Source: Rhizobiales bacterium Ga0077537
GTDB lineage: Bacteria > Pseudomonadota > Alphaproteobacteria > Rhizobiales > Hyphomicrobiaceae
Assembly: GCA_001464955.1 (NCBI GenBank)
Contig: LNEM01000036.1
Location: forward strand, 1-64,000
Reading direction: 5' to 3'
Length of the DNA: 64,000 nt
The translations under genes and the position numbers were made by a program. The notes beneath the pieces are model-generated. The model was given only the letters and a program-made list of their open reading frames with translations. It was not told where the DNA came from and made no database searches. Numbering within the stretch: the first letter of the stretch is position 1; each line of letters begins with the position of its first letter. Below are positions 1 to 9,600 of this stretch, in pieces.

Positions 1-287
1 CGACCTTGAACTCACGCCCGAACCGTCTTCGCTGCATAGGCCACCTCCGGCTTCATGAAACACCCAATCTCGGTGTCCGCGAAACCGGCAGCAGGCCATT
101 GGCACTTTTCAGCGTCGTCGAGTTCCCGCGCGAGCGCCACATGTTGATCAGGTGTCAATTGAGGTTCCCCGGTCGAGCCTGGCTGCATGTTGGAAATGCC
201 TCTGCTGGGCTCGTAGTTCACAGTGACGCCGCTGGAAGACAATCGATCGATTCTTGCCGATTGTTCAGCCCAGCTTTATAATTCCGC
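1..287. other. Region upstream of the LysR gene, no confident gene
   Basis: The 287 bases before the LysR gene hold no gene I can name. A 76-codon reading frame runs on the minus strand from 242 to 12, divergent from the regulator, which is the usual position of a LysR target. Its product has no clear family signature and may be a remnant. The divergent gap probably contains the LysR operator, but no clear T-N11-A palindrome stood out. Confidence 0.4.
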
Positions 288-1256
288 ATGGCTTTGACCC
301 GCATCACGATCCGCCAGTGCGAGGCCTTCGTCGCCGTAGCCGACACGCTGAGCTTCGTCGCAGCTGCAGAGCGCCTGGGCTTGACCTCGTCTGCGGTCAG
401 CCAACTCGTGGCCGAGCTCGAGGGTATCGTCGGCTTTCGCCTGTTCGATCGCAGTACCCGCCGGGTGGCGCTATCGAGTGCCGGGCGGGATTTCCTGGGT
501 TCCGTGCAGGCCGTTTTGCGCCACATGCAGTTCGCGGAAAACTCGGCGGCCGACGTGCGCAATCGTTCGGCAGGCATCGTCAGGATCGGCGCGCCTCTCG
601 TCCTTGCGAGCCATGCCTTGCCGGCCGCGGTTTGCGCCTTTCGGAAGGTGGCTCCAAAGGTGGCCATCCACATCCGCGACGTGACGGTCGAGCTGATGGT
701 CGAGCGCGTGGCCAGCGGCGATCTCGATCTTGCCATTGGTCCGGATCGGCCGCTCGATCCTGCCGTAGAGCGTCAATCGATGTTCTCCAGTCCATGGGTT
801 CTCTGGTGTGCGCCGACGCATCCTCTGGCGGCGAAGAAAACCCTGCGATGGGAGGATTTGCGCAATATCGCCCTGGTAGCGGCTGGGCGGGACCATGAAG
901 TCAGCGTCGCTCAGATGCGACTGAACAGACCAGATGGACACGCCATCGTCCCGATGGAGGTGGTCGACAACATCACGACTGCGCTCGGCATCGCCGCTGC
1001 AGGCGCCTCGGCCACCCTTTCGCCTGCCTACGTGGGTGTTGCTGCCCGGGCTTTTGGTCTGACGATGCGTCGTGTCATAGAGCCGGAGACGATCCGTCAC
1101 GTCAGCCTTTACCGGCCATCGCAACGATCCATTCCGCCGGCCGCCGAAGCCTTCGGAGAGTTTCTCATCGATTGGATGCAGCGCTGGAGCGCCCGAACCG
1201 CGGCACACGCCTCGCCGCGAAAGAAGCAGGGGGACGTCGGCGCAAGACTTCGGTAG
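288..1256 (+). CDS. LysR-family transcriptional regulator
   Basis: The product is 322 residues, the normal LysR length. Residues 1-60 form the winged helix-turn-helix, with the typical LysR pattern AAAERLGLTSSAVSQLVAELE followed by LFDRSTRRV. The rest is the periplasmic-binding-like effector domain, including a segment near residue 145 reading GDLDLAIGP that is typical of the family. LysR proteins bind DNA as tetramers and usually control a divergent neighbour and themselves. The divergent side here is only a short unclear frame, and the next plus-strand gene is almost 600 bases away, so the target cannot be named. The C-terminal 25 residues are basic and low in complexity. Confidence 0.9.
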   Translation: MALTRITIRQCEAFVAVADTLSFVAAAERLGLTSSAVSQLVAELEGIVGFRLFDRSTRRVALSSAGRDFLGSVQAVLRHMQFAENSAADVRNRSAGIVRIGAPLVLASHALPAAVCAFRKVAPKVAIHIRDVTVELMVERVASGDLDLAIGPDRPLDPAVERQSMFSSPWVLWCAPTHPLAAKKTLRWEDLRNIALVAAGRDHEVSVAQMRLNRPDGHAIVPMEVVDNITTALGIAAAGASATLSPAYVGVAARAFGLTMRRVIEPETIRHVSLYRPSQRSIPPAAEAFGEFLIDWMQRWSARTAAHASPRKKQGDVGARLR

Positions 1257-1847
1257 GCGAGAGCAGGTCTTCGCTCTGCGGACATGATGCGCGCTCGCGA
1301 TACCGCGATCAGCGGACATCTCCAGCAAGAGCTGACGAGACCAATCCATCGAGCAGCCTCGTCGCCAGCGACGCGATGGCTAGCGACCGACCGTCGACCG
1401 GACCGAGACAGCGAGCCACCGGTGATCTCCCGCCTTGGCCGATATACTCATCGGCCAAGGCCATCTTGATCGGCTCCTGTAGGGCGCCTGGTCTCGGCCT
1501 TCGGGCGGGATTAGCCGATCGATTTCGGCCTGCTCTCGCCCGTAGCTCCGCGCAAGGCCTGGATTGGCGGTCTGGCGGGAGGGGTGCATGAACTGCTTGG
1601 TCTTTCGGTTCTTGCCGTTGCCGCTCTTCATGCCGCGGCAGCACTCTTTCACCGCTACGTGCTCGGCGATGGCGCCCTTCGTCGGGTACCTTGCATCGCC
1701 GGCCAAGGGTCGGTCGGTCCCCTCGCGAATCTTGATTGAGGTCAAGAATGCGCAGGCGGGTCGCGATAGGTTTGTTCCGACCCTCCTCGGATATGAGCTG
1801 TCGAAGCATTGACCGACGCCGATTGGGCGCGAGATGAGGGCGGGGCC
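1257..1847. other. 591-bp gap without a confident gene
   Basis: Several overlapping frames are open here, two of them on the minus strand (1859-1380 and 1866-1309) and one on the plus strand (1564-1812). None has a recognisable domain, a good ribosome binding site or codon use like the flanking genes. The stretch may be degraded coding DNA. No terminator or repeat was clear. Confidence 0.45.
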
Positions 1848-3332
1848 ATGAGCCAGCATGATCCACGATCCAAAAACCCCATCGTCAGGGACGTTACAAG
1901 GCCGCGATCTTCGAGACGGAAGGCGGGACTGACTGGCTGGCAGCTTGCTGCATTGTACTTGGGTCTGGCTGTACTACCGTTGGGCGCCGCGTGGCTCTCG
2001 GGTATCGAGCCGGTCAGCTTGACGACAGAGCTTGGTAGCGGTCTGGGACTGCTCGCGGGGGCTCTTCTCCTGATTCAAATGCTCAGCTCAGGACGTTTCG
2101 AGAGCTTGTCTGGGCGCATCGGCATCGATCGGTCGAAGAGTTTTCACAGACTTGCTGGCGCGGTCGTATTGCTGATCGCGGCGGTGCACCCGCTGGCCTA
2201 CCTATTGTCGACGGGGCTGGATGACCCGTCGGCAGTCTGGCAGCGCCTCGCCAGTTTCGTCACCGGTCAGAGCACGCGAAGTGGTCTCATCGCATTTCTC
2301 GCACTCACGCTTCTCGTTCTCCTTCCCGTTGTGCGAGAGCGGCTCGGCTTGAGCTACGAGGTCTGGCGGGCGACGCACGGGCTTCTGGCGATAGGCGCTG
2401 CTGGTCTCGTGCTGCATCACGGTTTGACAACGGGGAGTTACAGCGGGGAGCGACCGGTCCTCCTCGCGTGGGCCGTCCTTGCTGCATTGGCGCTCGGAGC
2501 GCTGGTGCTCATGTATGTTGCCCGACCGTTACGCATGTGGCGCGAAGCCTGGCGTGTCGAGCGCGTGACGGCCGACGGAGAAGGCAGTTGGCGCCTGGAG
2601 CTACGCGGGCCTTCGGCGACCAGCCTGCGGTTCGCTCCGGGGCAATTCATCTGGATGACGCTGTCGCCGCACTGGCCCATCTTCCATGATCATCCCTTCT
2701 CGATCGCCTCGGCTGAAGCCGATCTGCCGAAGCTGCGGTTGATCGTGCGAAAGGCGGGCAACTGTACCAACCATTTCGGGTCGATCGAGCCCGGCACGCG
2801 GGTAGCGATCGACGGCCCACACGGCAGCTTCGTGCTCGACGAAACCGGAGAGAGAGTGCTCATGGTGGCGGGCGGTGTCGGGATCGCACCACTGCTCGGT
2901 ATGCTCGAGCACGCAGCCAAAGCGGGCGATAAACGAAGGTTCTGCCTCATCTACGCTGGTCGCAATCCGGCAGCCTTCGCGGCGATCGATCGGATAGAGG
3001 CGCTTTCACAGATAATCGACCTCGAGGTGCATCTGGTTGCCGACCAAAGGTCCGGCATAGCGGGCTTTTCGCCTGGACCGCTCGATGCGCCAAGGGTGGC
3101 GGAAGCGATCGGGGACCCGTCGAGAACAGTCGCTTATGTCTGCGGTCCTCCCGGAATGATGGCGATGGCAACCGATGCCTTGATTTCCGGGGGAATGAGC
3201 CCGGAGCGCGTCCACTATGAGCGTTTCGATGACATGGCGCGCGGCGGCCGGCTAGATCGTCGTCGCCTCCGTCAGAGCATTGGTGTCCTGGCATTGGCGC
3301 TCGCTGCGGTCGCAGCATTCACGCTCAGGTAG
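1848..3332 (+). CDS. Ferric-reductase-like membrane flavocytochrome (FAD/NAD(P)H oxidoreductase)
   Basis: The product is 494 residues. Residues 30-235 carry about six hydrophobic helices with paired histidines (FHRLAG and AAVHPLAY, then RATHGLL and LVLHHGL) that suit heme ligation in a ferric-reductase-type domain. The C-terminal half is a ferredoxin-NADP reductase module with an FAD motif (HPFSIAS), an NAD(P) site (VAGGVGIAPLLGM) and a terminal YVCGPPGMM motif. It should move electrons from cytosolic NAD(P)H across the membrane to a metal, a heme protein or oxygen. I chose ATG 1848, preceded by GAGGGCGGGGCC, over an in-frame TTG at 1809. It converges tail to tail, 5 bases apart, with a small c-type cytochrome that could be a partner, though this is inference. 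Confidence 0.85.
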   Translation: MSQHDPRSKNPIVRDVTRPRSSRRKAGLTGWQLAALYLGLAVLPLGAAWLSGIEPVSLTTELGSGLGLLAGALLLIQMLSSGRFESLSGRIGIDRSKSFHRLAGAVVLLIAAVHPLAYLLSTGLDDPSAVWQRLASFVTGQSTRSGLIAFLALTLLVLLPVVRERLGLSYEVWRATHGLLAIGAAGLVLHHGLTTGSYSGERPVLLAWAVLAALALGALVLMYVARPLRMWREAWRVERVTADGEGSWRLELRGPSATSLRFAPGQFIWMTLSPHWPIFHDHPFSIASAEADLPKLRLIVRKAGNCTNHFGSIEPGTRVAIDGPHGSFVLDETGERVLMVAGGVGIAPLLGMLEHAAKAGDKRRFCLIYAGRNPAAFAAIDRIEALSQIIDLEVHLVADQRSGIAGFSPGPLDAPRVAEAIGDPSRTVAYVCGPPGMMAMATDALISGGMSPERVHYERFDDMARGGRLDRRRLRQSIGVLALALAAVAAFTLR

Positions 3333-3337
3333 CTCCC

Positions 3338-3637
3338 TTACTTCGCGGTGAGCGTCATCAAGTAAGTGACGACCCGTTCTCGTACGGCAGGGTCTTCGGC
3401 ATGATGTGTCGCCAGGAATGTGTCCAGCTGCGCCTTCCGTTGGTCGACTGTGTCGCCTTTGATCTGCCGGGCAATGGTCGCCGCTCGTGAGTGACATTTG
3501 GCGCAGTTGGCTCGGAATGTCTCGGCATCGGCGAGCGCTGGCGTAATCGTGGCCTCACCGAAAAACGAAGCTGTCAGCCCCGCAACACATGTGGCCATTG
3601 CGGCCCACGAACGCCAGGACCAAGTGCTGCCGTTCAT
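3338..3637 (-). CDS. Small secreted c-type cytochrome
   Basis: The product is 99 residues with an N-terminal signal segment ending near ALA at residue 36. It has one heme c site, CAKCH, with Cys45, Cys48 and His49. The remaining 50 residues are mostly helical and end in VVTYLMTLTAK, as in short cytochromes c. I see no clear axial methionine before that terminal motif, so the sixth ligand is uncertain. The start at 3637 follows a strong GGAGGGAG site, and an upstream in-frame start would add an unlikely Arg/Gly-rich leader. It is convergent with the flavocytochrome reductase and may exchange electrons with it in the periplasm. Confidence 0.82.
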   Translation of the reverse strand: MNGSTWSWRSWAAMATCVAGLTASFFGEATITPALADAETFRANCAKCHSRAATIARQIKGDTVDQRKAQLDTFLATHHAEDPAVRERVVTYLMTLTAK

Positions 3638-4239
3638 CGCCTGCTCCCTCCAGACCTGATCATTTGCGCCACAACGCGCTGCACCATGCCGGCCGCCTCG
3701 GTTGAGACATTCACCTCTACCACCGTTCCACATCCGCAAGCGTTGATGCAGGGCAAGCAACTCATGGTTGGGTAGATTTTCGCACCGCGGAAGAAGCCGT
3801 CATCGTGGCACGGCCGTCATCCGCCCCGCGTGCATCCCGGCGACGCGGTCGGTCCACCTCCGACAGCAGGCACCTCCCTGCAAAGGGTCCGGACACACGA
3901 AATCGAGCGTACGCCCATCGATCGTCCCAGTGACCCGAGACCGACCGTCGTGGCTCCGAAGTTGGGGGGTAGGAAAGTCGGGGCTGCAGACGGATGTGGA
4001 GCGGAAGTCTTCTCGTCCCCGTTGCCGGGATCGGCCGACAAGGCCTGCGTCATGGGGCCAAGCCGGCTGAACTTGCCCCAAACTGTGGCCTCCTCAATCC
4101 TTCCTCTGGCCGCTGCGCAACGGCGAGCGGGCGCGGCGCCGCCGCTGTCAATCGACCATTGGCAAGTTGGTGGGAGTCGGCCCTATGCTACAGGCCACGC
4201 AGGCCTGCTTACGGCCGCCACCAGCTTGGGAACTGCCAC
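3638..4239. other. 602-bp divergent intergenic region
   Basis: This gap lies between the minus-strand cytochrome and the plus-strand monooxygenase, so it should hold both promoters. Reading frames through it have no recognisable protein. No clear operator or terminator was found. Confidence 0.5.
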
Positions 4240-5877
4240 ATGTCGTCCTCTGCAATTCAACCATCCACTGTCGATGTCGTCATTGTCGGGGCCGGCTTCT
4301 CCGGCCTCTACCTCCTCCATCGCTTCGAGAAGGAGGGCTTTTCTGCCCGCTGCTTCGAGCGCGGCGACGGGGTCGGCGGCACCTGGTACTGGAATCGCTA
4401 TCCCGGCGCCCGCTGTGACGTGGAGAGCATGCAGTATTCCTACGGCTTCAACGAAGACCTGCAGCAGGAATGGCATTGGCCTGAGAAATTCTCGGCCCAG
4501 GCGGACATACTGGCGTACGCCAACCATGTTGCCGATCGGTTCGATCTGCGAAAATACATCACGCTGGAGACCGAGGTCCGCGCCTCTCACTATGACGAGG
4601 CAGCTCGCGTCTGGCATGTGGAGACCGACAAGGGTGAGAAAGTCACCTGCAAATATTTCATCATGGCGGGCGGCTGCATCTCCACCGCGCAGGTCCCGAA
4701 GTTCGAAGGGCTCGCCGACTACAAGGGCGAGAAATACCATACCGGCAACTGGCCGCACGAGCCCGTCAGCTTCAAGGGCAAGCGGGTTGCGGTGATCGGT
4801 ACCGGCTCCACCGGCATCCAGGCCATCCCGGTGATTGCGGAGGAAGCGGCGCACCTGGCCGTGTTCCAGCGTCAGGCGAACTACTCCATCCCTGCGCGCA
4901 ACATGCCGATGACGGAGGACTACGCGACTTCCTGGAAAGACGGCTATGCCGAGAAGCGCGCCGAAATGCGCTACCAGCCGAACGGAATGCTGCGGGAAGT
5001 CAACGACGTTTCGGCCCTCGACGTGAGCGAAGAGAAGCGCCAGCGCATCTATGAGCAGCGCTGGAAGGAAGGCACGGGCGCGTTCCTTGGCGCCTTCAAC
5101 GACATTCTGACGAACAAGGCCGCCAACGACACGATGGCAGAGTTCGTCCGGAACAAGATCCGCTCCATCGTGAAGGACCCGGTGACGGCCGAAATTCTCT
5201 GCCCGAAGACGCACCCGATCGGAACGAAGCGCATCTGCATCGACAGCGGCTACTACCAGACCTTCAACCGGGAGAATGTCGAGCTGGTCGATATCAGCCA
5301 AAAGCCCATCGAGCGCCTGACGGAAAAAGGGCTGGTCGCGAATGGCCGCGAGTTCGAGTTCGACGCCATCGTCTTTGCCACCGGCTTCGACGCCATGACT
5401 GGCACTCTGTTCAACGTCGATATCCGCGGCCGGGACGGCCTGGCGCTCAAGAAGAAGTGGGAGGCGGGGCCGCGGACGTATCTGGGCCTGATGACCGAAA
5501 GTTTCCCGAACATGTTCATCATCACCGGGCCGGGCAGCCCGTCCGTCAAGGGCAACATGATCAACACCATCGAGCAGCACGTGGACATGGTAACGGACAC
5601 CATGATCCACATGCGCAAGCAGGGCCTCGACCTGATCGAACCTGCTCTGAAGGCCGAGGACGAGTGGGTCGACCACGTGCAGGAGGTCGCATACAAGACC
5701 CTCTTCCCGCAGGCGAACTCCTGGTACATGGGCGCGAACATTCCGGGCAAGCCGCGCCTGTTCATGCCATACATCGCGGGCGTCGGCTCCTACCGCCGCA
5801 CGTGCGAGGACGTGGTGGCCGAAAACTACCGGGGCTTTCGTTTCGAGGCGAAGCGTCAGGACATGGCGGCCGAATAG
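4240..5877 (+). CDS. Flavin-dependent Baeyer-Villiger-type monooxygenase
   Basis: The product is 545 residues, the usual size of class B flavoprotein monooxygenases of the cyclohexanone/phenylacetone type. It has an FAD Rossmann motif GAGFSG (17-22), the conserved GVGGTWYWNRYPGARCDVES block (44-63), a second nucleotide motif GTGSTG (187-192) for NADPH, and the Baeyer-Villiger fingerprint at 161-172 reading YKGEKYHTGNWP, with Tyr in place of the usual first Phe. Such enzymes insert oxygen next to a ketone to give esters or lactones. The substrate cannot be read from sequence. Start ATG 4240 puts the FAD motif at the normal distance from the N-terminus. It stands alone, with no lactonase or alcohol dehydrogenase beside it. 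Confidence 0.92.
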   Translation: MSSSAIQPSTVDVVIVGAGFSGLYLLHRFEKEGFSARCFERGDGVGGTWYWNRYPGARCDVESMQYSYGFNEDLQQEWHWPEKFSAQADILAYANHVADRFDLRKYITLETEVRASHYDEAARVWHVETDKGEKVTCKYFIMAGGCISTAQVPKFEGLADYKGEKYHTGNWPHEPVSFKGKRVAVIGTGSTGIQAIPVIAEEAAHLAVFQRQANYSIPARNMPMTEDYATSWKDGYAEKRAEMRYQPNGMLREVNDVSALDVSEEKRQRIYEQRWKEGTGAFLGAFNDILTNKAANDTMAEFVRNKIRSIVKDPVTAEILCPKTHPIGTKRICIDSGYYQTFNRENVELVDISQKPIERLTEKGLVANGREFEFDAIVFATGFDAMTGTLFNVDIRGRDGLALKKKWEAGPRTYLGLMTESFPNMFIITGPGSPSVKGNMINTIEQHVDMVTDTMIHMRKQGLDLIEPALKAEDEWVDHVQEVAYKTLFPQANSWYMGANIPGKPRLFMPYIAGVGSYRRTCEDVVAENYRGFRFEAKRQDMAAE

Positions 5878-6671
5878 CGCCCCGCCTCTGGCAAGAAAAG
5901 GGGCTGGGTCCGTCGTCCGACGAGTGTAGCGCCTCTGACGTCTGGTACCCGCCTCCGGCCACGCTCGTCGCCAAACGACAGAGGCGAAAGCTACGCTAGA
6001 ATCATTGAGTTGCTCGTGTTTCCCTGGCGCCGGCATTTGCTAGCGATCAAGCCGCGACGGGAAGCAAATGTCGGCGCCGGAACACAAGGCGGTTCCGGCG
6101 AAATCTGCTGCAGCACAAATCAAGTTCCGCACTCCACAGCATCGGACGGCCGGTAATCGGCGGCCACCGACAAACGCCAGCCTCTCGAAGTCAGGCCGTC
6201 GACCGGCAAACGTGGCCCCGAACCGAAGGCGCGAGATCCAGGCTTGAGCTGTAAACCTGAGGCCGCTCACGATCGTCGCATCAGCAGTGGGAGGGCGCGA
6301 GGTGGAGACGGGGCAACCAGAGAAGCTTGGGCCTGTGCTCGCGATCCGCCGGCAGTTGATCCGATAACCATCACCCATTCGACGGCCGCGCCGATCCGTG
6401 TCGCAGCAGGAAGGCTGATGCGAGACGGTTTCGGGGATCAAACGAGCCGGCGTCGTAACGGCCAGACGAGAAGCCGCGCCGCCGCACGTCGGGCACCGTG
6501 ACGCCTGCGCCACAGCTGTCCTGCAACCGAGCAGAACTCGGACGCCAAGAACATTCCAAAGTTGTTCCCGTCTATCGAATCAATCCTAACGTGCGACGAG
6601 GTCTGGGTCTGCGTGTTGTCGTTCTGTCGGGTCGTGTGTTGCCAACTTCACAAAGCGATGGGCGATCCGGC
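5878..6671. other. 794-bp gap with an inverted repeat, no confident gene
   Basis: The only long frames are on the minus strand (6513-6040) and in the non-signal-peptide lead of the autotransporter frame. Neither looks like a protein. An imperfect inverted repeat sits at its left end and is listed separately. The promoter of the giant autotransporter must lie here, but I could not pick a convincing -35/-10 pair. Confidence 0.45.
5926..5994. repeat. Imperfect inverted repeat
   Basis: The left arm, 5926-5940 (GTAGC..GCCTCTGACG-like), is complementary to the right arm, 5976-5994, apart from a few extra bases. The arms enclose about 35 bases. CGCCTCTG also occurs just upstream near 5884. It could be the hairpin end of the monooxygenase transcript or a mobile-element scar, and no T-run follows. 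Confidence 0.35.
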
Positions 6672-9600
6672 ATGCAGACGCATTCATCCAAGTTCGGCCG
6701 CCATGGCGGTCGCTTTGCCAGCTTCGGCTTTATCGTCTGCTTACTTGCATTCGGGTCGCTGTGGCCCTCGCTGGCAAGCGCCCAGCACACGTCCTCAGAG
6801 TGTCCTGCTCAGACAGCGACGGTTTCAGCCGGCGGTACGGTCACGATCGATATCACCGACTGTCAATTCGCCAGCGGTTTCGGCGGCGTTGGTACTATTG
6901 ACGGTGGCAGCTCTTTTCCTCCAGCTCCGAACTTCGAAGACCATGGCACGGCCACAACCCGGCTCTCGCCTACTGGTAGCCAGTGGTTTCTGGACTACAG
7001 CCACAACGGCACGACCGGTATCGGTTCGACCGATGTCTTCGAGATCAGCGATGGCTCGCTGTCGGGCATTGGTGACGTGCTGGTCACGATCACCATCACT
7101 GCTTCGGCCTCGCCGATCACGGTGTCGCCGGCATCCCTGTCCACGCTGACAGCAGGCACCCCGTTCTCGCAGACGCTGACCTCGGCGGGCGGCCTGGCGC
7201 CCTACACCTACGCCCTGCAGAGTGGCGCTTTGCCTGTGGGCCTATCGCTCACGGGTGGTGGCGTCCTCAGCGGCACGCCGACCCAGCGCGGCGCCTACAG
7301 CTTCAGCGTCCGTTCGACCGATTCGACCTCGCCGACGGCACAGTTCGTCGATCGCGGTTACACTGGAACCGTGCAGAACCCGTCGCTGGCCCTCAACGCG
7401 GCCAGTGGCACGGCCATCCAGAGTGTCGCGTTCTCGCAGACGCTCAGCGTCACCGGGGGTGTTGCGCCGTATACCTTCCAGCTGGAGACCGGCTCATTCC
7501 CGGCTGGCATTTCCGTTTCCAGCGGGGGCGTCATCAGCGGCACCACGGCCGCTGCGCCAGGCAACTACCCGGTCACGATCCGCGTTACCGATGCGAGCAC
7601 GGGGCCGGGCAGCTATTTCGAAGTCGAGAACTTCACGCTCACCGTCAGCCCGCCGCCATCGGTGTCCGTCGCGGTGTCGCCAGCCAGTGTGAGTGAAGAC
7701 GGGGCGACCAACCTGACCTACACCGTTACCCGCAGTCTCAACATTTCCTCGCCGACGACTGTCAACATCACCACCAGCGGGACCGCGACCTCCGGAACGG
7801 ACTACACCGGCGGCGTCGCCACGGTGGTCATCCCGGCCGGCGCCACGACAGCAACCATCACCATCGACCCGAGTGTCGATGGCAGCGTGGAGGCTAACGA
7901 GACGGCCATCCTGACGGTCGCCGCAGGGACGGGCTACACCGTCGGCGTACCTTCAAGCGCCACCGGCACCATCCTCAATGACGATGCGCCAAGCGCGACG
8001 ATCAGCGTTTCACCGGCATCTGTGAGCGAGGACGGGGCGCCGAACCTCGTTTTCACCGTCACCCTGAACCAGGCATCCCTGAGCGCGACATCGGTGGGCT
8101 ATACCATCGGCGGTACCGCCACCAACGGCACCGACTACGCAACGATCTCGTCGCCACTGGTCATTCCGGCCGGCAGCACCACCGGCACGGTCACTGTCAA
8201 TCCGACCGCCGATGCGACGATCGAATCGAACGAGACAGTCATTCTCACCCTCAGTGCGGGCGCCGGCTACACCGTCGGCGTGCCTTCAAGCGCCACCGGC
8301 ACCATCCTCAATGACGATCTGCCGAACCTTACGATCAACGACGTCACTGCCAACGAAGGCAACGCCGGCACCACCAACTTCACGTTCACGGTCAGCCTCA
8401 GTGCGCCGGCAGGTCCGGGTGGCGTCAACTTCGACATCGCCACCGCGAACGGCAGCGCTACGGCGGGTGTCGATTACGTCGCCAGTAGCCTCACCAGCCA
8501 GACCATTCCGGCCGGCAGCAGCACCTACATCTTCACCGTGCTGGTCAACGGCGACACGCTGAACGAGCCGAGTGAAACTTTCTTCGTCAACGTCACCAAC
8601 GTGACGAATGCCGTCGTGGTCGATGGCCAGGGCGTTGGTACCATCGTCAACGATGATCCACTGCCATCGCTGTCCATCAACGACGTGACGGTGACCGAGG
8701 GCAACAGCGGTACAACGAACGCAGTGTTCACCGTGACACTCAGCACGGCCAGCGGTCAGACGGTCGGCGTCAACTACGCCACCGCCGATGGCACCGCCAC
8801 ACAGCCAGCCGACTACACCAATACCTCGGGTACGCTGACGTTCACACCAGGCCAGACCACTCGGACGATCACCGTGCCCGTTGTCGGCGAGGCCGTCGCG
8901 GAGGCGAACGAAGCCTTCTTTGTCAATCTCAGCGGCGCGACGAACGCGACGATTGCCGACAACCAGGGCCTGGGCACGATCACGAACGACGACGTGCCCG
9001 TGACGGTCGGCCCTGGCTCGCTCACGAATGGAACGGTGGCGGCGGCCTACAGCCAGACCGTCACGGCCAGCGGCGGAGTGGCGCCCTACACCTTTACGGT
9101 CTCTGCGGGTGCGTTGCCGGCCGGCTTGACTCTGTCCTCGGGCGGCGCCCTCAGTGGCACGCCGACGGCGGGTGGCACCTTCAACTTCTCCGTCAGCGCA
9201 ACAGACAGCAGCCCGCTTCCAGGGCCTTTCTCTGGCACTCGAGCGTACACGGTCACGATGGCTCCGCCGACCATCGTGTTGCCGGTCAGCCCGCTGGCGG
9301 GCGGTACCCTGGGCGCGGCCTACTCGGCCGCGATTACAGCAGCTTCGGGTGGGAATGCACCCTACGCCTATGCCGTCACAGCAGGTGCGCTGCCGGGCGG
9401 TCTGACGCTCAATGCGGCGACCGGGGCCATCACTGGCACCCCGAGCGCGCTGGGCACCTTCAACTTCAGCGTGACCGCGACCGACAGCAGCACGGGTACC
9501 GGTCCGTACACCGCGACGCGGGCCTACAGCATCGGCGTGATCGATCTGCCGCCGGGCGCGAACAGTTCCTCTCTGACTATCGCCTACAACGCAGCCGCAA

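Noticed and set aside
142-160. TTGATC..GTCAA-like site before the LysR gene
   Set aside because: Wrong spacing and half-site for an Fnr box.
4183-6036. 617-codon open frame on the minus strand
   Set aside because: It mirrors the monooxygenase gene, has no domain and reflects the high GC of third positions.
6040-6513. 157-codon minus-strand frame
   Set aside because: No family, no ribosome site and a composition unlike real genes here.
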